Assembly: GCA_021018815.1 (NCBI GenBank)
Contig: JAITYX010000006.1
Span: 2,755,001 to 2,819,000, forward strand
From: Talinum fruticosum
Taxonomy: Eukaryota; Streptophyta; Magnoliopsida; Caryophyllales; Talinaceae
Length of the DNA: 64,000 nucleotides
Direction: 5' to 3'
The notes under the pieces are model-generated. The model ran no database searches. It saw only the letters and a list, made by a program, of their open reading frames with translations, and was not told where the DNA came from. The position numbers and the translations under genes are program-made. Positions 12,401 through 24,563 of the stretch are shown piece by piece (the first letter of the stretch is position 1; each line of letters opens with the position of its first letter).

Positions 12401-12431
12401 AGGTGTAATGTATAAGGGAAGAGACGTTTGA
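3409..12431 (+). CDS. Bromodomain-containing nuclear protein (8 exons)
   Basis: Probable chromatin reader of acetyl-lysine. Exons: 3409-4067, 4185-4262, 4957-5199, 7965-8034, 8744-8912, 10842-11201, 11924-12136 and 12291-12431 (TGA), all with GT..AG borders; about 644 aa. The N terminus starts MKRKRGHKKSKSKK, a likely nuclear signal, followed by an acidic Glu-rich region. The bromodomain spans about residues 212-315 across exons 1-3, with TPMDFGTIR and the binding-loop segment NCYKYNNKGD. A CMCAIC cysteine cluster and a long Arg/Glu helix (REREAREAQEAREAG) follow, then an acidic region, then LLELEKKRQKLRLLETFRDLE. Two single-base losses interrupt the frame, in a G run at 3906-3910 and an A run at 5134-5137. 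Adding one base at each restores a continuous frame and all exon phases, so these are probably assembly errors. It converges with the pseudouridine synthase gene. Confidence 0.85.
5934..5987. repeat. Compound (TG)n-(AT)n-(AC)n microsatellite
   Basis: In intron 3 of the bromodomain gene a TG run, a short AT run and an AC run are arranged so that the TG and AC parts are mutually complementary. The block can fold on itself or adopt alternating purine-pyrimidine structures. Confidence 0.9.
6677..7213. repeat. Intronic tandem duplication (about 254-bp period) with inner triplication
   Basis: The sequence from 6677 (AAGATGATACCAAATGAGC) recurs from 6931 with scattered substitutions and a longer poly-A in the second copy. 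Inside copy 1 a 28-29-bp unit (CTCCAAATTGAGGCCATGTA-like) is repeated three times between 6842 and 6927. Copy 2 carries extra sequence near 7108-7165. It lies in intron 3. Confidence 0.8.
9153..9190 (-). mobile_element. Candidate Helitron 3' end
   Basis: Read on the minus strand, a hairpin ACCCATGC-GTA-GCATGGGT is followed within about 10 nt by CTAG and then T. This is the Helitron 3' signature (hairpin plus CTRR, insertion before T). The body would extend to higher coordinates inside intron 5 of the bromodomain gene. A convincing 5' TC end was not identified and no Rep/helicase ORF is present, so at most this is a non-autonomous relic. Confidence 0.4.
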
Positions 12432-13990
12432 CATTGTGTACTAGTACTAGTAGTAGGTTCTTGGTTGTGTTTTCAGAGTATATGAGATATGATAGTGTAG
12501 TTAAAATAATTCAACCAATGGGCATTCTCTCATTGTCCAAACATGAGTTTGTTGTCGAGCTTCATTCGATGATTCAAGTATGCATGAGGCTTCTGATTAT
12601 TCTTCTGCTGAGTGCAGTCTCCTGCTTTCTCAACAGTTGTAGTTATCCTTTGTGTTGAAGAGTTTATTGTGATCTGTCAACTTTGCTCAAACTCAGACGG
12701 CATGGCATCCTACCTTCTCTAGTGGATCTGTAACCAGAAGCCTCATCAGTGAAATTCTATGGTTAGGTTCAAGAATGATGTCGTAGAGTTTGGCACCCTG
12801 TCATTTCTTAGTTTCTTGCCAGCAGCAGAGTCAGGATTTCAATCCTGTCAGATTGAGTTATATTATCCGATAAATATCCTTCAAAATTGTAGGTTTGATG
12901 TTTGCTTTTTTTTTCCGAACAAAAGTATATTTTAGAGTACTCGTATCTAAAGTTACAGTGACTGTCCTCACTTCTGATAAGTTTGCTACACCATGTTTAA
13001 CCTATACTGAAAGTGAAACTTGAAGGAACAAAAGCATTGACAAAACTCCAATCACTCGAAGAACTCAGTATAAAATCAACCCAAGATTAGTCCCTCTTTT
13101 TGGGACCAAAATGCTATGCTTTGTTTTCTTTCATACTCCTGAACATGTTCCTCTTTTTGAAGTCATTTCTTTGTAGACTACATGATAATATTTTCTTTCA
13201 TTTGGTGATTTCTCTTTAATCTTGCTCGAAAAGACTTGCCATTTAGTATGACTAATAACACAGTATGATAAATGTACGGATCAATAGTCATGTGTAAAAT
13301 GCAAGGTGAGCTTTTGGTCGGGTTTATGATTCTCTAAGTAATCCGTTGTCAAACATTGCATGTCTGACAGCAAAAGAGAATAATAACTCCAAAAAGGTGA
13401 CAGAAGCACTTGTTTCAATGGTATCAAGGTTGGAGGTTCATTCTGAATTCCTGCCTATCTGGGTTGGAATCCTGGGAGGCTCAAAATTTAAGAGAATTTG
13501 AGGTGCCTCCGGAAGCTTTTTGAGCTTGGACCAGATCGTCTATCCCCCTCCCTTCGAATAAACCCACTGGGAAACAGTACTAGTTTAGTTCCATGTGACT
13601 GACTCTTGTTACTTGGTAGTTGACCCAATTTGTTGACTGAAACGTTGATTTCTTCTTACTACCCTACAGTAATCATGGGTAAGTATTTGTTAAATTTCAC
13701 ACATTAATTGAATCTTAATCATCAAATCTATATAAGTCAAGTGTGACTTCAACCTAGATGAACCTCTTAACTGTGCCACAACCTAATATAGGTAAACCCT
13801 ATAAAGATCAACATCAACATCACCCATGGGGAAGCCAAGAGAACGCTTTGTGCCCTCCTCTTGAAATCGCCACAAGCACTTCTGGGATTTAGTGATCAAG
13901 ACAAATTGGCATGAACATCAGAAACAATCCACGTCTGACATGGGATCTTGCTCTATAGTTTGCTACTGCCGACAAGGATCTGACACCATC
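12432..13990. other. Intergenic region between two convergent genes
   Basis: It should hold the 3' UTR and poly-A site of the bromodomain gene and of the opposite gene. No ORF of interest. A stretch at about 13400-13570 has a weak tRNA-like box B (GGTTGGAATCC) and a purine-rich tail, but is too degraded to be called a SINE. Confidence 0.6.
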
Positions 13991-16900
13991 TTAACTCAGA
14001 TCGTACTTGACATGTCCAAGGTATAACCCACAGGCAGGGGCCATAGGACTTGCTGCAGTTACATCCTTGGCATTCAGGATCCTTTCCACTGAAAATTCAT
14101 TGTTTAAGTCACTTTCAGAGAGAACCCGATGAGAAACCATCCTTTTCCCCTCTCCCAAAGGAAAACGGCGAAAAGCACAAAAAAAAATGAACAAAAAGAT
14201 AAATAGGAAAAGAAAAGGTGCATACCATCTGCAATAGTTAGCTGCCCAGTGCCAACACACTTTAGAACACCGACAAGTAACCTAACCTGAGCGTGGTCAT
14301 GGAGAATAGAAGATATGTAAGAAATTAGGATAAAAGATATGTAAGAAATTAGGATAAAAGATTACGAATTGATGTTAATTGGAAGAAAGATGTTTTCGTG
14401 TGGCACTTTTTTTTCATCTACGAAGTAAATTGTCACTGAGAATGTTTTGCTCCGCTTCTTTTGAGCCCATTGAACTAATAAATGTCACTATATAAATGAC
14501 ATGAAGCATCAGTTACTATGTCATGCACCACTTATTCTCATCCTTCAACTAATCACCATTTAAATATGTAATCTGTGAATATACTCATATATGCTAAAAG
14601 TTAATCATTAAAGTTCGACAAACATTATGCGGCATCCAAATTTAGGAAATTCGACAAGTACAGTTGAGTGGGGCTTAGCAGCCTTGGCTCGATTGAGGCA
14701 AGGACATGATAAAGTGAAAATAGCATGGTGCAGGAAATTGATAGGACAAGAGGACATTGCAGACTATCTTCAGTAAGGGAGACAATTCCCATCTCTATTA
14801 CTACCACATAACTAACCTCAATTATACACGCTGGAGGACATGATAAAGTGAAAATAGCATGGTGTTTGAAATTGATAGAACAAGGGGATTGTGCAGACTA
14901 TCTTCATTAAGGGAGACAATTCCCATCTCTATTACTACCACATAACTAAACTCAATTATACGTGCCGGGGGTGTTGGGTTGTAAAAGGGACTCAAAAGGA
15001 AAACCGAATATTCCAATAATTAAGACAGTATGTTGGGGTTACAAATGGACAAAAACCACACTTGCTTATTCCCATTAACGATAAAGAAATCCAGGTTCTC
15101 ACTTCCCTCCCTCCCTCCCTCTCTCTCTCCCTATCACTCTCACACACACATACATGCTTCATCGTCAGCAACAAATTAATGGCCGACCTGGGGCAATTTT
15201 GAAGCATGGGGGAATAAAAAGAATGCAATGCAGATTAAATTGTCTCAATTTAACAGCATGTAACAACAGCCGCCTTACCCAGCACTCTTGAAAACATAGA
15301 GGCCGATTCCAAGAAATCGACCGAAAGCGATTTTCAGAAAACATTTTCCTCAAGTTTTTATTTTTGAAGATAATAAAAAAATATATTGAAAGACAGCAAG
15401 GGGATGTAAATTACAATGGGATTTTCAATCAACAATTATCATGCATATGACCACATGTAATCGCAATAGAAGTTTGTAAGCTGATAAATTTAACGCATTT
15501 GCATCTATTAACTAAGTACATCAGTACAATATATTTATTTAGCAGCTTGCATGTAACTGATATGAATTTTCCAAGAAAGTAGTTTTAAAGAGAGTATTTT
15601 TACTATCTAATACTATTGAAGAACTAGTAGCGCTTAAATTTGTTATTATTGGTAATTTGAGAAATATATAGTGTTAGTCAACAACTGCAAAAAAAAAAGA
15701 AACAAGAAAAGTTCCATGGTTCATACAACACAACAACAATAACAACTCACAGGGTGGATCCCACTTTCTCGGGTTCCAGAGAGATCCAAATACAAGTAGC
15801 CTAACCCCTGACTCTTGCAAGGAGCATTATAAAAGTTCCATAGGCAAGAGATACTATTTTCCTCTTATAAGTGGAGAGCAAGAGACAGAAACATAAGTAT
15901 CAGGATAAAAGCGAGAATAGATACAAGCATTGAAACTATCCATGGACATAACATCTTGCTGAAAAAGCCAATCGTGACAAGGGTTAGTTAGGTTTCATTA
16001 CAACTTCAGATTATTCACTTTTTCGAACACAAATAATTAGATATTCACACAAATATGCAACAAATTGGATCACTCAGAGCAATTTGCCCAAGATAAATAA
16101 GTCATTACACTCTTGCTACACTTTTCACTAATGCAGACACTGACAGTTTGAAATAGTTTACACAAGTATCTAATTCTGTGGTTTATTGCAGGAAAAAATA
16201 ATATTTTATTGAAAAATTGAGTGCGTGAAAAAATAACAATAGTTGAAATGAAAGGGCTTGGAAAAGGAGAAACACTGACCTGATGATAGAGAAAAGAGCG
16301 TGCACGTGCTTTCACTACCAAGCAACGGTGTGCTTTCCTAATGCCAAATCCTTGACAACATCCATTGGCTGTCTCTTTAGCAACATCAGTGGAAGCATTA
16401 ACAGCTACATCTGTTACACAGGGAAAATATGGAATGGAAACAGACTCGAAAACCTGAAGCTCTTCTAGAGTCCTAATGGGGAGTTAGCCTGTGACATATT
16501 AAGAATCCATAACAGCCATCAGAAACTGAAAGACTGAGCCCACATATAATAGATATCATCTCACAGAAGAAACACTATAACGCGCATTGGAGAGGGATTC
16601 CATAAAAATTGGATTTCAGTTATGAAACTCTCCTCGCTCAGCTGGGTAAAAGACAACAATTAATTTCAAAAGTAACATAGAGGCAAGTAAATATAATGAA
16701 TGGGATGGGATGATAAACAGGTTCTCGTTTCTGAAAATCATGCTTAGTAAACCAATTTGATCAACAATTTTGTGGAATCATTTGACAAATCACAAGCAAA
16801 TTTGTCACACTGTATTCATTATTTGGTAATGATATTGCAAGGCTTCTCCCACAAGCATTTTACATAAATGAAAGCTATTCATATATAGAACAAACTTGAC

Positions 16901-19900
16901 AGAGGAATAAATTTGCCATAAGCCAAAATCAAAAAAGGAAAAAATCACCCAGCAACAGAAAAACAAAAGACTAAACTGCAAAAGAGAAAGATTTAATTTT
17001 TCCTCAAAAAATCACTTGAAGCAATACAGTATCCAAACTTTAAAATTGGACTTTTCAATTCAATACTTAATCCAGATTCACCCAGTCGTACTCAGTTGAC
17101 ATGTCCATCAACTGAGAAATACTAAAATGGAGTATTCTGAAACTTTTTAAAGGGATTACTAAGCAGAACAATATAGTTCCAGTAACTTTCATAAAGCCTT
17201 CTGTCTCTTTGGAAAGTTAGAAAGTTTTCTATGGTTTAACCGAGAAAATGGGTAATCTTGTTATGGTAGTAAAGACTCCTCACAAGGCACCCATGATTTA
17301 TAGAGGAGAGAGAAACAACCTGACAACCAGAAGCCCTGAAAGAACTGAAATCGTGATTTCCAATAAGAACTTTGCATGCTTCCTGAACAATTAAAAAACT
17401 GATCACAGATAAGAGAGCCTAAAAATATCATTTTAAGACAAGAACAGCTATTGATATAAACCTGCATCTCTTGAAGATTCAATTCCTCTGGGACATGCCA
17501 TGCCCGGTCTCTCTCCAATGTTGACAATGATTCCGGTCCAGACAACAAACGGTAGTAATACCTTCATAAAATTACTGCAATTAGACTTTAGGGAGATTTT
17601 GAGGTCATGCGGGAAATAGTATTCAAATGGGTCACTACCATTAATCTATCAGACAAATACATTCCCACTCCACTTAAATGAATGTGGCATTTCCAGCAAA
17701 TTGCCTAAAGTTTAAGGTGAATTATACGCACACAACTCTGGTCCCCCTCTCCACCCAAAAGAAAAAAAAACTATCACACCTATCAATGACTTTAAACCAC
17801 ATAATAGCCATGTTTTAATAAAAGTTCAATGAAGATCGCAAAACTGCAAAAGTATGAAAGCTTCAGGCATGACAATGGAAACAAAAAATAAATAAAGCAG
17901 CCCTCTGTGAGCTACGGAAGAATTCAGCTGGTCCTTGGGGGTGGGGGCAGTGGCTCCTAAGAGCGTACGCAACAAGTTCACTGGGGTCATTGCTCCTTGA
18001 TTGGTTTGTGTACAGTTTTCTCAATTTTGCTCCACCAATGTGCGCACTCTGTGAACCAGGAGGTGAACGCGAGCAACATTCACGAAGCGTTTTTGCTCCT
18101 TCTTTTCATATTTGTTTCCCTTTTGCCTTTAGTTCTATTAATATTAAGTTTGTGAGTCCATACTGTTTACAATTGTGAAATCGTGAAACTACAGATGCAA
18201 GTACACTAAGTTACTGTTTGGAGGGTTTGTCTTTTGGGGAAAACCATAAGATAGAGAAAGAAGATTCACAATTAGCTTACAACCCTTATTTGCTGGTTCT
18301 CTGAACAAATAATAAATAAAATCAACTTCTTGAAAAAACTAGGACTTCAATGTCCAGTTCAAATGTTGACCAAAAACCAAAACAAAATCCAACTCCTACC
18401 AAGAGGATTATGATATTATTCAAGCTTATGCAGAAAATATGATAGTTTTGTTGTATAAGACTGAAAAAGAACCAATGTTGTTCACTCATACCTCACACTG
18501 GATATATTAATTGAATTTGGAAACCAATGCTTCAAATTAAAATAGGGAAAATGAATACCTACGTGCGCTCTTGGGCCTTATATCTGGCATGAAAATCAGA
18601 GGGAACACTTCGGACATCAACAACCATTATATCACCTTCTTTCTGCCAAATAATACACCAATATAGTAGGAAATCAATGGTACTGGTATGCACAAGAATG
18701 TATAAGAAAAGGATGGGCAGAAGAGAATGGCCAAAGGTAACTGTCAAGGCAGAAATCATACTTTGCACATTACAAGGCAAGGATTCATCATTTCTACTTT
18801 TCTAAAAGAAAAGTATTCCTGATTATTTCCTCCTTGCATTGCAATATTTCAATTTTTACTTAAAAGTAGCATAATCAGGAAAAGACATTCCTGAACATTC
18901 AAAGGAAATTTAACAATTATTATTACCATAAAAAGAATTTACTGTGAGATAAGATTTAGTCTTAAACAACCTACGGAATAAAATAACTTAAGAAATTTTC
19001 CAAGCTTCTAAAAACTGTGATTCACATAACTATTAAAGATGTCTCAGGACTCGGTGGGTTTGTCCGATGGTTCATTGTCCATCTTCCCCAAGTTAGAATA
19101 AAGAAGACAAGAGAAGGTTATTTAGCACGGCAAAGACAAATGAGGGGGGTATGGAGTAAATTGCAACAAAGGTTGTGTGCTTTTCAAACAATTAAAAGTC
19201 ACTATTGATCAACTTCACACTATAGTGAACAAAAGTAAAATGACTCACCAAGGGGTCATTTGCTTCTGTTTCTTCTGAAGTAACTAACACTACGAATCCC
19301 CATCTAGCTAGGGTGTGCAAGGATCAAAGACAAATAGCCTTAGGAGTTAGGCCTAAGTAACAGGGAAGATGTTTCCTTTGACAAAGGACAAGGTTGTAAT
19401 GCTTTTCAAGTTCAAGGTCCAATTAAACAACCACTTCGGAATTCAATTATAGGAGGCAAAAACAACATGCTGCTCAACCCCTCCCCTGCCCCAAAAAAGA
19501 AAGAAAAGGCCAAACATTTTATGCCCAAGGCAGGAATTCATGTTTAGGTTTGTTTTATGCTGAAAAATATGAGGGGAAGAGGGGGGAAGATTAAACTAGA
19601 AAACTCCATCCTTTAACATATTAATGGCTAGGCCCCACAAGCAAAATCATACAGAATTTTGTTCATTGGCTACACATATGTGTCTTCTTTATATCAGAGA
19701 AGACAAGAAGACTATTGGCCAATTCTTTTTGCTGTAAGCTGTATGGGAGCTCGAAGAACTGCAAGGAGTTGCTTATAGCTTTGAGATAGCTGTAAGATAG
19801 TTGTAAGGCAGCTCTCAGAAGCTATAAAGGGTTGTAAGGAGCTATAAGCTTATGCTTAAAGCAAAAACTACATTTAACATATAGTAGCATTTACAACAAG

Positions 19901-22900
19901 ACAAACTCCATTTCTCAACTGATCGAGTACAAGATTATCATTCTTCATTTCTCTCCCACAAATAAAAAGTGGAAGGGATAATAGCACAAACCATAGGAGA
20001 AACAAGGGGACAGCATTATAATTTATATGCACTTACTATATAATTAATGATTCTTGTGGACCTTACAAAAGAAAGAGAGGGAGAAAGAGAAAGTGAAAGA
20101 ACATTGTTCAATTAATTTAGAAGATATTCTGTCTACCAGAAATTACCTGTAAAAAATGGTTGACAGCTCTTCTAACAACAGAAGGCTCATGAGGTTGCAA
20201 CTACAAAAGCGAACCACCGACAAATCAGTGTGTCAGTCAGAAAGATGACTACTAGTAGTTTGAATTAACTCCGAGTACTATAAAACTTCCATATTCAGTT
20301 AAATAACATATTCAGTTAAATAACATAAGAAACGGAAGGGTGCATAAGCATAGTTTGAACTAATTATGAGAATACAGCTGGAATTTTAGTTAAACAAAAC
20401 ATAATAACAGAAAAAAGAGACAAAAAAAACTCTAACAAATAACATAATGAAACATCCAACAATGAGGAAAACAAAATTAACAAGAAAGGTTACATTAACG
20501 TAATTAAACTGTGAATTTTCAACATATGAATACAAAAATTAAAATTTTCTTGCTCAAGGATTCCTTCATGTTAGCTTTCTTGCAAACTCATTCTACTGTA
20601 TTATCTCACTATCAAAAGCCTCAAACTTCTAGGCCCCCCAAGGGTCAAACTCATTCTACTTTGCTACAATCACTTCGCAATCATAACATAGAGAACATTA
20701 CAAAGCACTAAAATTAACAAGGGAAAGGAAAGATGAAAAATGGAAACATAGTTTATTATCACATTTGATGAAATTGACACAAACTAGTGCAGGTACGATT
20801 GAAGTAGCATTTCAATAACTTCGCCACGCACCCAACCAAAGCCAAGTACTATACAGTGATCCAAACTCATTCCACAATTTTAAGTATTTCCTAATCCAGG
20901 CAATCACAAGATTATTATTGTGAAGTGAAGAATTAAAGAATAATATACGTTCAACCCCACTCTATCCCCCACCCACATCCCAAGGCGGATATGAAATTTG
21001 GTGAGGTCATTGGAGGTGAAAGTTACCAGCCAGGCATCATGTTAAATGTTGCTCGTAAGCTAAAGTTGCATGTGACGAAAGGTAATAAGATTTGTATGGG
21101 ACAGGGAATTTCTTCTGCTGACGAGAAATAAATCATAGTATAACATACCAATTCACCTGGTTTCCTCTTACTAATACGTTCCACATCTACATGACAAACA
21201 TTTGACAAGGCATGAACTCCTGCATCCTGCAACAATAGGGGCAGAGAGATTAAATTTATTGGTCATCCGTGTTTTACAAGCTTTTTGTTGTGGAACAAGT
21301 AAGCGGATGACGAAACTGAAGATACGTTAAAGGTTTAATCCAATCCAACCAGCTTGATTGAGTTGTGAGGTTACAACTTTCAGTTCTCAGGGGATTCAAA
21401 CTGTGGCAGAGACCACTTCCTTGTTGTAAAGGAGGTTGTAGGTTAGTGGCCTATGCCCTTGGGCTTTGCTAGGCTTAATAATCCTCTTGGCTCTTGGGCT
21501 CGGACTCCACTAGTGGATAAAGATGGGAAGCTAGTGAATGCCTATCCCTTGCGTACCCCAAACAAATGTTATAAGGTGTAAGCCGCAAAATAAGTCACGG
21601 AATTAGTAATTTGTCTAACATTTACCCCCCTCCTACAAGGCATGGGAACTATGTTATTCCAACTCTCATATTGGTGTTATGAATATAAGTCCAACATGAA
21701 ATGATACAGCACAACAGGAGCTTGACAAGGAACATGAATCGACTCCCAGCCTTGCAGTTCAACATGCCTAAACCAGACAGTTCATTATGCAATAAATCAC
21801 AGTTTAGTTTTAATAAAAAGTATTCCCATCCCCAGCGGAACTATGTTACTCCAACTCCCATGTGGGTGTCATGTAAGTCCAACATGACACGACATAACAC
21901 CTTATGAGAGCAGCTTGACATGGAACATGGATTGGCTCCCAGCCTTGCTATTTAACACACCTAAACCAAACATTTGATCTATGGAATAATTCACACTATA
22001 TAATCTTAACATAAATGTATCTACATTGAATAAAGATGACAATAAATGCCAAAAATCATTACGACTCAATAAAACTCAAAAATAAATACAAACACGTATA
22101 TTTATAAAGCTATGTTAAAAAAATAAAATTTTTAAGACCCTAGAAAAAAAAGACTCCTGGATTTTAGGATCCCAAACTTTGGGCTATTTTGTTCATAATA
22201 TCTCATACTATCGATTTACCCCGTAACATTCCCACCTTTCACACTAATATTTTTAACATCCCGTACTTTGAAAAACTAACCCTAAGTTTTTCAAAGTACG
22301 GGATATTAAAAAATTTATCGTTGATGGTGGGGATCTTACTGAAGTAAATCGATAGTTCGGGATGTTATGAGCAAGATGCCCAAAATTCCGAATATAAATC
22401 CAATAATAAAAGAAAATGATGTGATGAATATTAACGCATCGATGTATGTGCTCCAAGTACCAGTCCCCAAGCATCCGCTAAAGACGAAGTGTCTTTCAAA
22501 TTAAGTGGATGTTTGGCTTAGATTCTAAAAGTATTTCTAGATTTAAAAACTGAAATTAGGCCAAACACTTGCTTTTTAAAAAATTAAAACTGTTTTTTAA
22601 AAATGATTTTGAAAAAAAACTCCCCAAAATCGAAACTGACAAATAGTTGGTTCTTTTTCTAATTTCTCGAAAAACTCCCTAACAACCACCCACAATCTTA
22701 TTCTCTCTCTCCTTTTCTCTATCTCTCCTCTCCTCTATCTCTATCTCTCTCCTCTTCTCTCTCTCTGTTGTTTTATTTTATCTGTATCTCCTCTTTCTAT
22801 CTCTTTCTAAAAATCTTGGCTAAATAAATTAATTATTTAAAAAATATTTATATAAAATTTAGGCCAAACATTTCAATTTTTCATCAAAAATAATTTTCAA

Positions 22901-24563
22901 AAAATGCTTTTAAAAAATAAAAATATATTTTTTTAAAACTAGGCCAAACATGCTCTAAGGGTGCTACAAACAATGTTTAACATCGCCACAACAATTCCGA
23001 TGATGGGAACAAAAGTTGTATCCTTGTTTTGTTGCCATTTGCATTTTATCTCTCCTTTTCTTTTATAAACCACAACGTTATCTCACTGAGACGATACCAA
23101 AGTTTCGTGAGATGCTTCTCTCAAGAAGAACAAAAATTGATCAAGCCCAAATATCACCAGTATGCTGCATTCTCTCTCTTTCACAAGGCTCTAACGCACA
23201 TAACCCTGTATGTTTGTAGAGATCAGAAAAGAGTGGGAAATAACACATCATGATGTTAATAAGTCATTATATGGTTTGAACCAAAGGGGAAGGCCAACTG
23301 AAGCCTGCAAGTAGGAGCTAAAATCTCGCCTAGCCAAAGAAATAGCTAAATGGGAAAGAATATCCACTTCTTCAATAATAAAAATCTTTTCCACAACAAT
23401 CAACAATAGCGACAGAACAAAAGCAATTAACCAATAGAACAGTACGATCCCACCAAAATAATTTATGCCAAAGAGATCTTGTCTATGCTTCACATCAAAC
23501 ATTAAGTAACTGTCACAACATACTATATTTTCCAAAAGAGGATCAACCATTAACTTACTGTTCGACTGGAGCAAAAGATCGAAACTGGTTGCCCAACAAA
23601 TTTTTGAAAAGCCTCCTGCAACAACCACATCAATAACCAAAACCCATCAACAATTGTTTGCGCAAGCTTGCTTCATTAGAAAAATATCAAAGGCATTGTG
23701 ACATCGTACTACCTTCAGCATATTACATGAGACCTTAGTCAAGACTGCCCTTAAACTTTGCAATTTATTCAAAAATGCCACAAAGTTCTAGCACTATCAT
23801 TAAATGTCACTAAACTTGATTAAAGTGTTTAAGTCTGTCAGTGTTTGGCTTGTTTGGCTTTTTAACTGATGATAAGCTGGCATTTTAATTGGGCGTTTTA
23901 AATGTACTCAAGTTAATTGGCATTTAAATGTACTCTAACAAGTGAACTGGCATATAAAGGTAGTGCTAAAACTTTGTGTTAAATTGCAAAGTTTAAGAGC
24001 AGTCTTTGGCTAAGATCTCCATATGACATAGAACAAAATCCATTTGATGTGCACATTGCATCACACCCCTTATGCAACCAAACCAGTCACTCATTTTTGT
24101 GATTGCACTCCTATTGAAACTGTAAAACACAGACCCAACTCTATACATCTAAATGGCATGCCTAATATGAGTAAATAAACCAACAAACGTGTAAATTACC
24201 CAAATCGGTTAAATTCAATTATCCCACAAAAGCTTTGAAATGCCCAAATTGCAACGAAACGGGTGGAGAGAGAGAAACCTGAAGAACACCCATGACAGTT
24301 CTCTGATTGGGCTGCTGTTGGGACCCTGAAAAACGGGTACCAATGTACTCAACAGCGACCAAGTACCTCTGCATTCCAGGCCTTGGGTTCATGCTTTGCA
24401 CGTTCTCCGTATTTCTCTCAACTCCTCCTTCTCCGACTACCCTGGCAACCTTCAGTGGCCGTTGAGGTGACTCCGGCCGTTGATCAAGGCGGTGCTTGGA
24501 CTGGAAACTGGGTTGCTCGCTGTTAGACGACGTCGTTGATTCTTCAGCACCCTCAGCAGTCAT
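13991..24563 (-). CDS. TruA-family tRNA pseudouridine synthase (10 exons)
   Basis: Isomerises uridine to pseudouridine in the tRNA anticodon arm. Exons (minus): 24563-24279, 23615-23559, 21226-21149, 20200-20147, 18642-18563, 17561-17462, 17382-17320, 16488-16280, 14286-14226 and 14088-13991 (TAA); about 361 aa. Motifs: the catalytic Asp in SSRTDAGVHA, split between exons 2 and 3; YKAQERTYYYRLLSG; DFSSFRASGCQ; SPIRT; and the C-terminal SPMAPACGLYLGHVKYD. The N terminus (about 60 residues) is Glu/Ser-rich without an organelle transit signature, suggesting a cytosolic or nuclear enzyme. Exon 8 has one base too few: the C run (plus-strand GGGG at 16478-16481) needs one more to keep SPIRT in frame and give a length divisible by three. 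This is probably a homopolymer error, not a dead gene. Length and motif order fit eukaryotic TruA homologues. Confidence 0.88.
14311..14358. repeat. Perfect 24-bp tandem duplication
   Basis: Two identical adjacent 24-bp units (beginning AGATATGTAAGAAATTAGG) lie in intron 8 of the pseudouridine synthase gene, right after the exon 9 acceptor side on the plus strand. Confidence 0.9.
14701..14964. repeat. 134-bp tandem duplication in an intron
   Basis: The unit starting AGGACATGATAAAGTGAAAA at 14701 is repeated from 14835 with about ten substitutions. Both copies encode the same meaningless antisense reading frame (VVIEMGIVSL), which explains two similar short ORFs here. Confidence 0.9.
21645..22015. 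repeat. 192-bp tandem duplication in an intron
   Basis: The sequence starting GGAACTATGTTATTCCAACT at 21645 recurs from 21837, including the segments on TGACAAGGAACATG and CTCCCAGCCTTGC. Divergence suggests an old event. It lies in intron 2 of the pseudouridine synthase gene. Confidence 0.8.
22174..22389. mobile_element. Foldback MITE-like palindrome
   Basis: A 216-bp inverted repeat with arms of about 105 bp. The central 20 bp of each arm are perfectly complementary (22258-22277 with 22285-22304, 7-nt loop), and outer parts pair with mismatches (ACTATCGATTTAC on both arms). Such hairpins are typical of foldback MITEs and can feed siRNA production. It lies in intron 2. Confidence 0.7.
22504..22958. 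mobile_element. Candidate MITE with ATGTTTGGC-type inverted termini
   Basis: The segment begins GGATGTTTGGCTTAG and ends CTAGGCCAAACATGC, inverted versions of each other, with AT-rich interior and a further GGCCAAACA inside. Termini of this type are common on short plant transposons. Target duplications are not clear. A CT-rich microsatellite sits in the middle. Confidence 0.45.
22697..22768. repeat. (CT)n-rich low-complexity tract
   Basis: A pyrimidine-only tract dominated by CT and CTAT units inside the candidate MITE. Confidence 0.85.
23721..24030. mobile_element. Foldback MITE in intron 1 of the pseudouridine synthase gene
   Basis: Terminal arms of about 95 bp are inverted copies of each other. 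The left arm runs ACATGAGACCTTAG.. CTTAAACTTTGCAATTTA; the right arm gives the same on the complement with about 85% identity. The interior contains tandem ATTGGCATTTAAATGTACT-like units. Size and structure match a non-autonomous foldback element. Confidence 0.7.

Noticed and set aside
3409..12431. Bromodomain gene as a pseudogene
   Set aside because: Only homopolymer single-base losses interrupt it; all splice sites, phases and conserved residues are kept.
11490..13570. tRNA-derived SINEs around 11490-11650 and 13400-13570
   Set aside because: Box B-like words exist (GGGTTCAAATCC, GGTTGGAATCC), but box A, target duplications and tails are not convincing and the two do not align well.
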